Positions 14,588 to 16,901 of a stretch of 16,901 nt of DNA are shown here, piece by piece. The position numbers and the translations under genes are program-made. Each line of letters opens with the position of its first letter. Position 1 is the stretch's first letter. The DNA is from Armatimonadota bacterium (GTDB lineage: Bacteria > Sysuimicrobiota > Sysuimicrobiia > Sysuimicrobiales > JACQTN01). Below the pieces are notes generated by a model that worked only from the letters and a program-made list of their open reading frames with translations, searched no databases and was not told the origin of the DNA. Where the stretch lies: the NCBI GenBank assembly GCA_016210785.1, contig JACQTN010000556.1, forward strand, positions 1 to 16,901. Direction: 5' to 3'.

Positions 14588-15769
14588 TCACGCCTGCCTG
14601 GTACCGCCCCAGAAGACTCCCGCCGGGATGGTCACGCCGGCATCGAAGCGGCCCAGTCGAAACATCTCCGCCCAGGGATCGGGAGATGAGTCCAGGATCA
14701 GGGAGGCCACGATCCTGCCGATCGCCGGGGCAAACTTGAATCCCCGCCCGCTGAGCCCCGTGACGCAGTAGAACCCCTGAGGCCCCAGCGGGCCATCCAC
14801 GATAGGGAAGCCGTCGGGCGAGATGTCGTAGACGCCGGACCACCCGCGAACCATCCCCGCGCCGGCCAGGGCAGGCATGCGTGCACACGCCCGCTGCCAC
14901 TGGACCAGCGCCGCCTCCGGATCTGCTCCGACCGGGCATCGATCCGGGTCCACCAGGTTCCGGGCTTCTTTGGGGTCGTTGGACCCGACGATGGTGATGT
15001 CCCGGCCTTCCGGCCGCAGGTAGACCATGTTGGCGGGATCCGCGATCACGGGATGCCCCGGTCCAAAGGAGGAAGGACGCCGGAGCCCGACGAGCTGGTG
15101 GCGGCTCGTCTCGATGGGGAGCGTGACCCCCACCATGTTCCCGATGCGATCGGCCCACGACCCCGCGGCGTTGACCACCGTGCGGGTGGCGATGGTGCCG
15201 GTGCGGGTGCGCACGCCGCACACTCCCTGACCGTCGGTCTCGATGCCGGCAACCTCCGTGTGTTCCGCGATCGCGGCCCCGGCCTCGCGGGCCGCTCCCG
15301 CCAGGGCGTGGGCGGCAGAGTACGGATCGGCGTACCCGGCATCCTCGAGATACAGCGCCACCGCGTCCTCTTCGACCTCGATGCGGGGTTCCAGCGTTTT
15401 GATGTCGGCCGGGGATAACCACGCGCAGGAAAGCCCGGCCGCCCTCTGCAGGCTCCACGCGGTGCGGGGATGAGGCGCCTGCGCCTCACCGCCTATCAGC
15501 AGCCAGCCGCTTCTCACGAAGTCCGCCGATCTGCCCGTGTGCGCCTCGCAGCGGGCGTAGAAATCACGCCCGTGCTCCGCCATCGCCACGAGCGTCGGAT
15601 GCTGGTAGCACCGGGACAGAATGCCGGCGCTGGCGCCGGTGGGGCCCGAGGCGATGGCGCGCCGCTCTAGCAGCAGCACGTTGCGCACGCCCCGGCGCGT
15701 CAGAGCATAGGCGACGCTGCAGCCGACGATTCCGCCGCCGATGATGACGATATCCGCTTGGTCGCTCAT
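14588..15769 (-). CDS. DAO-family FAD-dependent oxidoreductase
   Basis: A flavoprotein of 393 residues in the D-amino-acid-oxidase family, nearest in look to glycine oxidase and the sarcosine oxidase beta subunit, which oxidise secondary or primary amines of small amino acids. The FAD-binding dinucleotide fold is IVIIGGGIVGCSVAYAL (7-23) with E35 for the ribose; SGPTGASAGILSR (41-53) follows, then VVNAAGSWADRIG in the middle, and near the end GWSGVYDISPDGFPIVDG and GLSGRGFKFAPAIGRIVA, both hallmarks of the family. Start ATG 15769 has only a modest GGGGA upstream. It lies 72 bases after a ureohydrolase and 44 bases before a binding-protein gene, all on one strand. The context suggests it oxidises the amine left when urea is removed from an imported guanidino compound. 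That is inference; proline- or D-amino-acid-type substrates are equally compatible with the sequence. Confidence 0.92.
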   Translation of the reverse strand: MSDQADIVIIGGGIVGCSVAYALTRRGVRNVLLLERRAIASGPTGASAGILSRCYQHPTLVAMAEHGRDFYARCEAHTGRSADFVRSGWLLIGGEAQAPHPRTAWSLQRAAGLSCAWLSPADIKTLEPRIEVEEDAVALYLEDAGYADPYSAAHALAGAAREAGAAIAEHTEVAGIETDGQGVCGVRTRTGTIATRTVVNAAGSWADRIGNMVGVTLPIETSRHQLVGLRRPSSFGPGHPVIADPANMVYLRPEGRDITIVGSNDPKEARNLVDPDRCPVGADPEAALVQWQRACARMPALAGAGMVRGWSGVYDISPDGFPIVDGPLGPQGFYCVTGLSGRGFKFAPAIGRIVASLILDSSPDPWAEMFRLGRFDAGVTIPAGVFWGGTRQA

Positions 15770-15841
15770 GTCCCCGGCGCGCCCCGTGTCCGTGCTTCCC
15801 GCAGTGTCCCGCCCGGCGGCAGCTGCTCCCCGTGCCCGGTG

Positions 15842-16783
15842 TCAGCGACCGGCAAAGATCTGCCCGAGCGTCTCCACGATGGTGGTCGCCGCCACCAGCG
15901 CCGTCAGCCCTGAAGGGTCGACCATCGGGTTCACCTCCACGAAGTCGAACCCCACGATCCTGGAACGCTTCGTCAGCTCGCGTACGATCTCCGCCACCTG
16001 CCACCGCTGCAGCCCGTCGGGATCCGGCGAGCCGGTGCCGGGTGCCACCGACGGGTCGAGACCGTCGGTATCGATCGAGAGGTAACAGCGTTCTCCCAGC
16101 GCCTCGAAGGCCCGCCACACCGGGTCCAGCCCTTCCCGGCGGATGCGCGCCATGGTGATGATGATGTTGCCGTGATCCCTGGCGGCGAAGTAGGTGGCGG
16201 GCCGCGTCCGGATGCCACGGATGCCGATCTGGATGATCCGGCGCACGAACGGGAGCTCCGAGGCGCGCTTGAAGGGGCTGCCGTTGGCGAGCGTGACCCC
16301 GCCCACGCTGTCGTTGAAATCCAGGTGAGCGTCGACGTGCACGATGTCAATGGGCCCGTGCGCCTCCATGCCCCGCACCGCCGGAAAGCTCACCGAGTGG
16401 TCGCCGCCCAGCACGACCGGGAGCGCACCGCGCTCCACGATCCGGCGCACCATGGCCGTGGCACGGTCGAATGAGGTGATGACGTCCAGGTAGAGCACGT
16501 CGGCGTCCCCGCAGTCGGCGAAGGTCACACCCTTCAGGTACTCCCGCTCGGTGCTGACGTCGTAATAGCCGCGCTCCTTCACGAAGCCGAGGCGCGTGGA
16601 GTACTCGCGGATGGCCCGCGGGCCGAACCGCGTGCCCGGGACGGAACCCACGCCCTCATCCCAGGGGATCCCCATGACCGCCACGTCGGCGTTCAGCGTG
16701 TCGAGATTGTCGCAGATGGGGAACTTGGCGAAGCTGGCGATGCCCGTGAACGGCAGATTGACCACACCCACCGGATCCTTCAT
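15842..16783 (-). CDS. Ureohydrolase (agmatinase/arginase superfamily)
   Basis: A binuclear-metal hydrolase of 313 residues that should cleave a guanidino group to urea and an amine. All metal ligands are present: H129 in GGDHS (126-130), D151/H153/D155 in VDAHLDF, and D238/D240 in SIDTDGLDPSVAPGTGSPDP (236-255). E283 in FDFVEVNP (279-286) matches the conserved glutamate of the family. The N-terminal GIPWDEGVGSVPGTRFGP (38-55) is the usual agmatinase-like loop. The reader should not take 'agmatinase' as proven, since guanidinobutyrase, guanidinopropionase, guanidine hydrolase and formimidoylglutamase share this fold and these motifs. AAGGAG six bases before the ATG at 16783 fixes the start. 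It lies 24 bases after the permease stop, so it is almost certainly in the ABC-transporter operon, followed by an amino-acid-oxidase-like gene. Confidence 0.95.
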   Translation of the reverse strand: MKDPVGVVNLPFTGIASFAKFPICDNLDTLNADVAVMGIPWDEGVGSVPGTRFGPRAIREYSTRLGFVKERGYYDVSTEREYLKGVTFADCGDADVLYLDVITSFDRATAMVRRIVERGALPVVLGGDHSVSFPAVRGMEAHGPIDIVHVDAHLDFNDSVGGVTLANGSPFKRASELPFVRRIIQIGIRGIRTRPATYFAARDHGNIIITMARIRREGLDPVWRAFEALGERCYLSIDTDGLDPSVAPGTGSPDPDGLQRWQVAEIVRELTKRSRIVGFDFVEVNPMVDPSGLTALVAATTIVETLGQIFAGR

Positions 16784-16807
16784 GATCGACTCCTTCTCTT
16801 CCGCCGG

Positions 16808-16901
16808 TTACTCGCCCCGGAGGCGGGGATCCAGTGCATCCCGCAACCCATCGCCCACGAAGTTGATACTCATCACCGTCATCAGGATCATCAACCCGGG
16901 A
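16808..16901 (-). CDS. DppC-type ABC transporter permease, C-terminal fragment
   Basis: The last 30 codons of a gene that enters from the right edge on the minus strand. The translation ends with [20 protein letters not shown] before TAA, the characteristic C-terminus of DppC/OppC-type inner-membrane permeases ('[16 protein letters not shown]'), preceded by the end of a hydrophobic helix. With DppB it forms the channel of peptide/opine/nickel-type importers. Its partner is probably the binding protein at 12990-14543, although two enzyme genes lie between them. The remaining subunits and ATPases, if they exist, lie outside the window. Confidence 0.88.
   Translation of the reverse strand, partial: PGLMILMTVMSINFVGDGLRDALDPRLRGE

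Overview
The window is GC-rich bacterial DNA (around 70% GC by impression), gene-dense and with short intergenic gaps. Nothing in it fixes the taxon. A MutS plus endonuclease-type MutL pair, many VWA, EamA and oligopeptide-ABC genes, and extreme GC would suit an uncultured soil or sediment lineage of the Armatimonadota/Sysuimicrobiota, Rokubacteria or Chloroflexota kind. That placement is a guess.

Layout, plus strand (1-9382): the 3' end of a VWA-domain membrane protein; a small secreted protein of unknown function; a mutS-mutL mismatch-repair operon; two tandem paralogous EamA/DMT-family transporters; then, after a markedly AT-rich intergenic stretch with a good sigma70-type promoter and a palindromic operator candidate, a Phd/YefM-type antitoxin, a PIN-domain toxin-like protein and a TPMT-like SAM methyltransferase whose start overlaps the toxin stop.

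Layout, minus strand (16901-9484, read right to left): the C-terminal end of a DppC-type ABC permease; a ureohydrolase (agmatinase/arginase superfamily); a DAO-family FAD oxidoreductase; a family-5 solute-binding protein; two overlapping extended-SDR (NAD-dependent epimerase/dehydratase) paralogues; a compound palindromic REP-like element; and a class I PLP aminotransferase.

How they may work together: MutS and MutL form a MutH-independent repair system. The permease, binding protein, ureohydrolase and amino-acid-oxidase-like enzyme look like one uptake-and-degradation cassette, plausibly for a guanidino compound: import, removal of urea, oxidation of the freed amine. The two SDR genes are translationally coupled. 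The antitoxin, PIN protein and methyltransferase probably share one promoter and look like an acquired module. I saw no RNA genes, CRISPR array, insertion sequence or phage gene, and no gap over 300 bases without a gene. The most interesting items are the possible guanidino-acid cassette, the toxin-antitoxin-methyltransferase unit with its promoter architecture, and the REP-like element.
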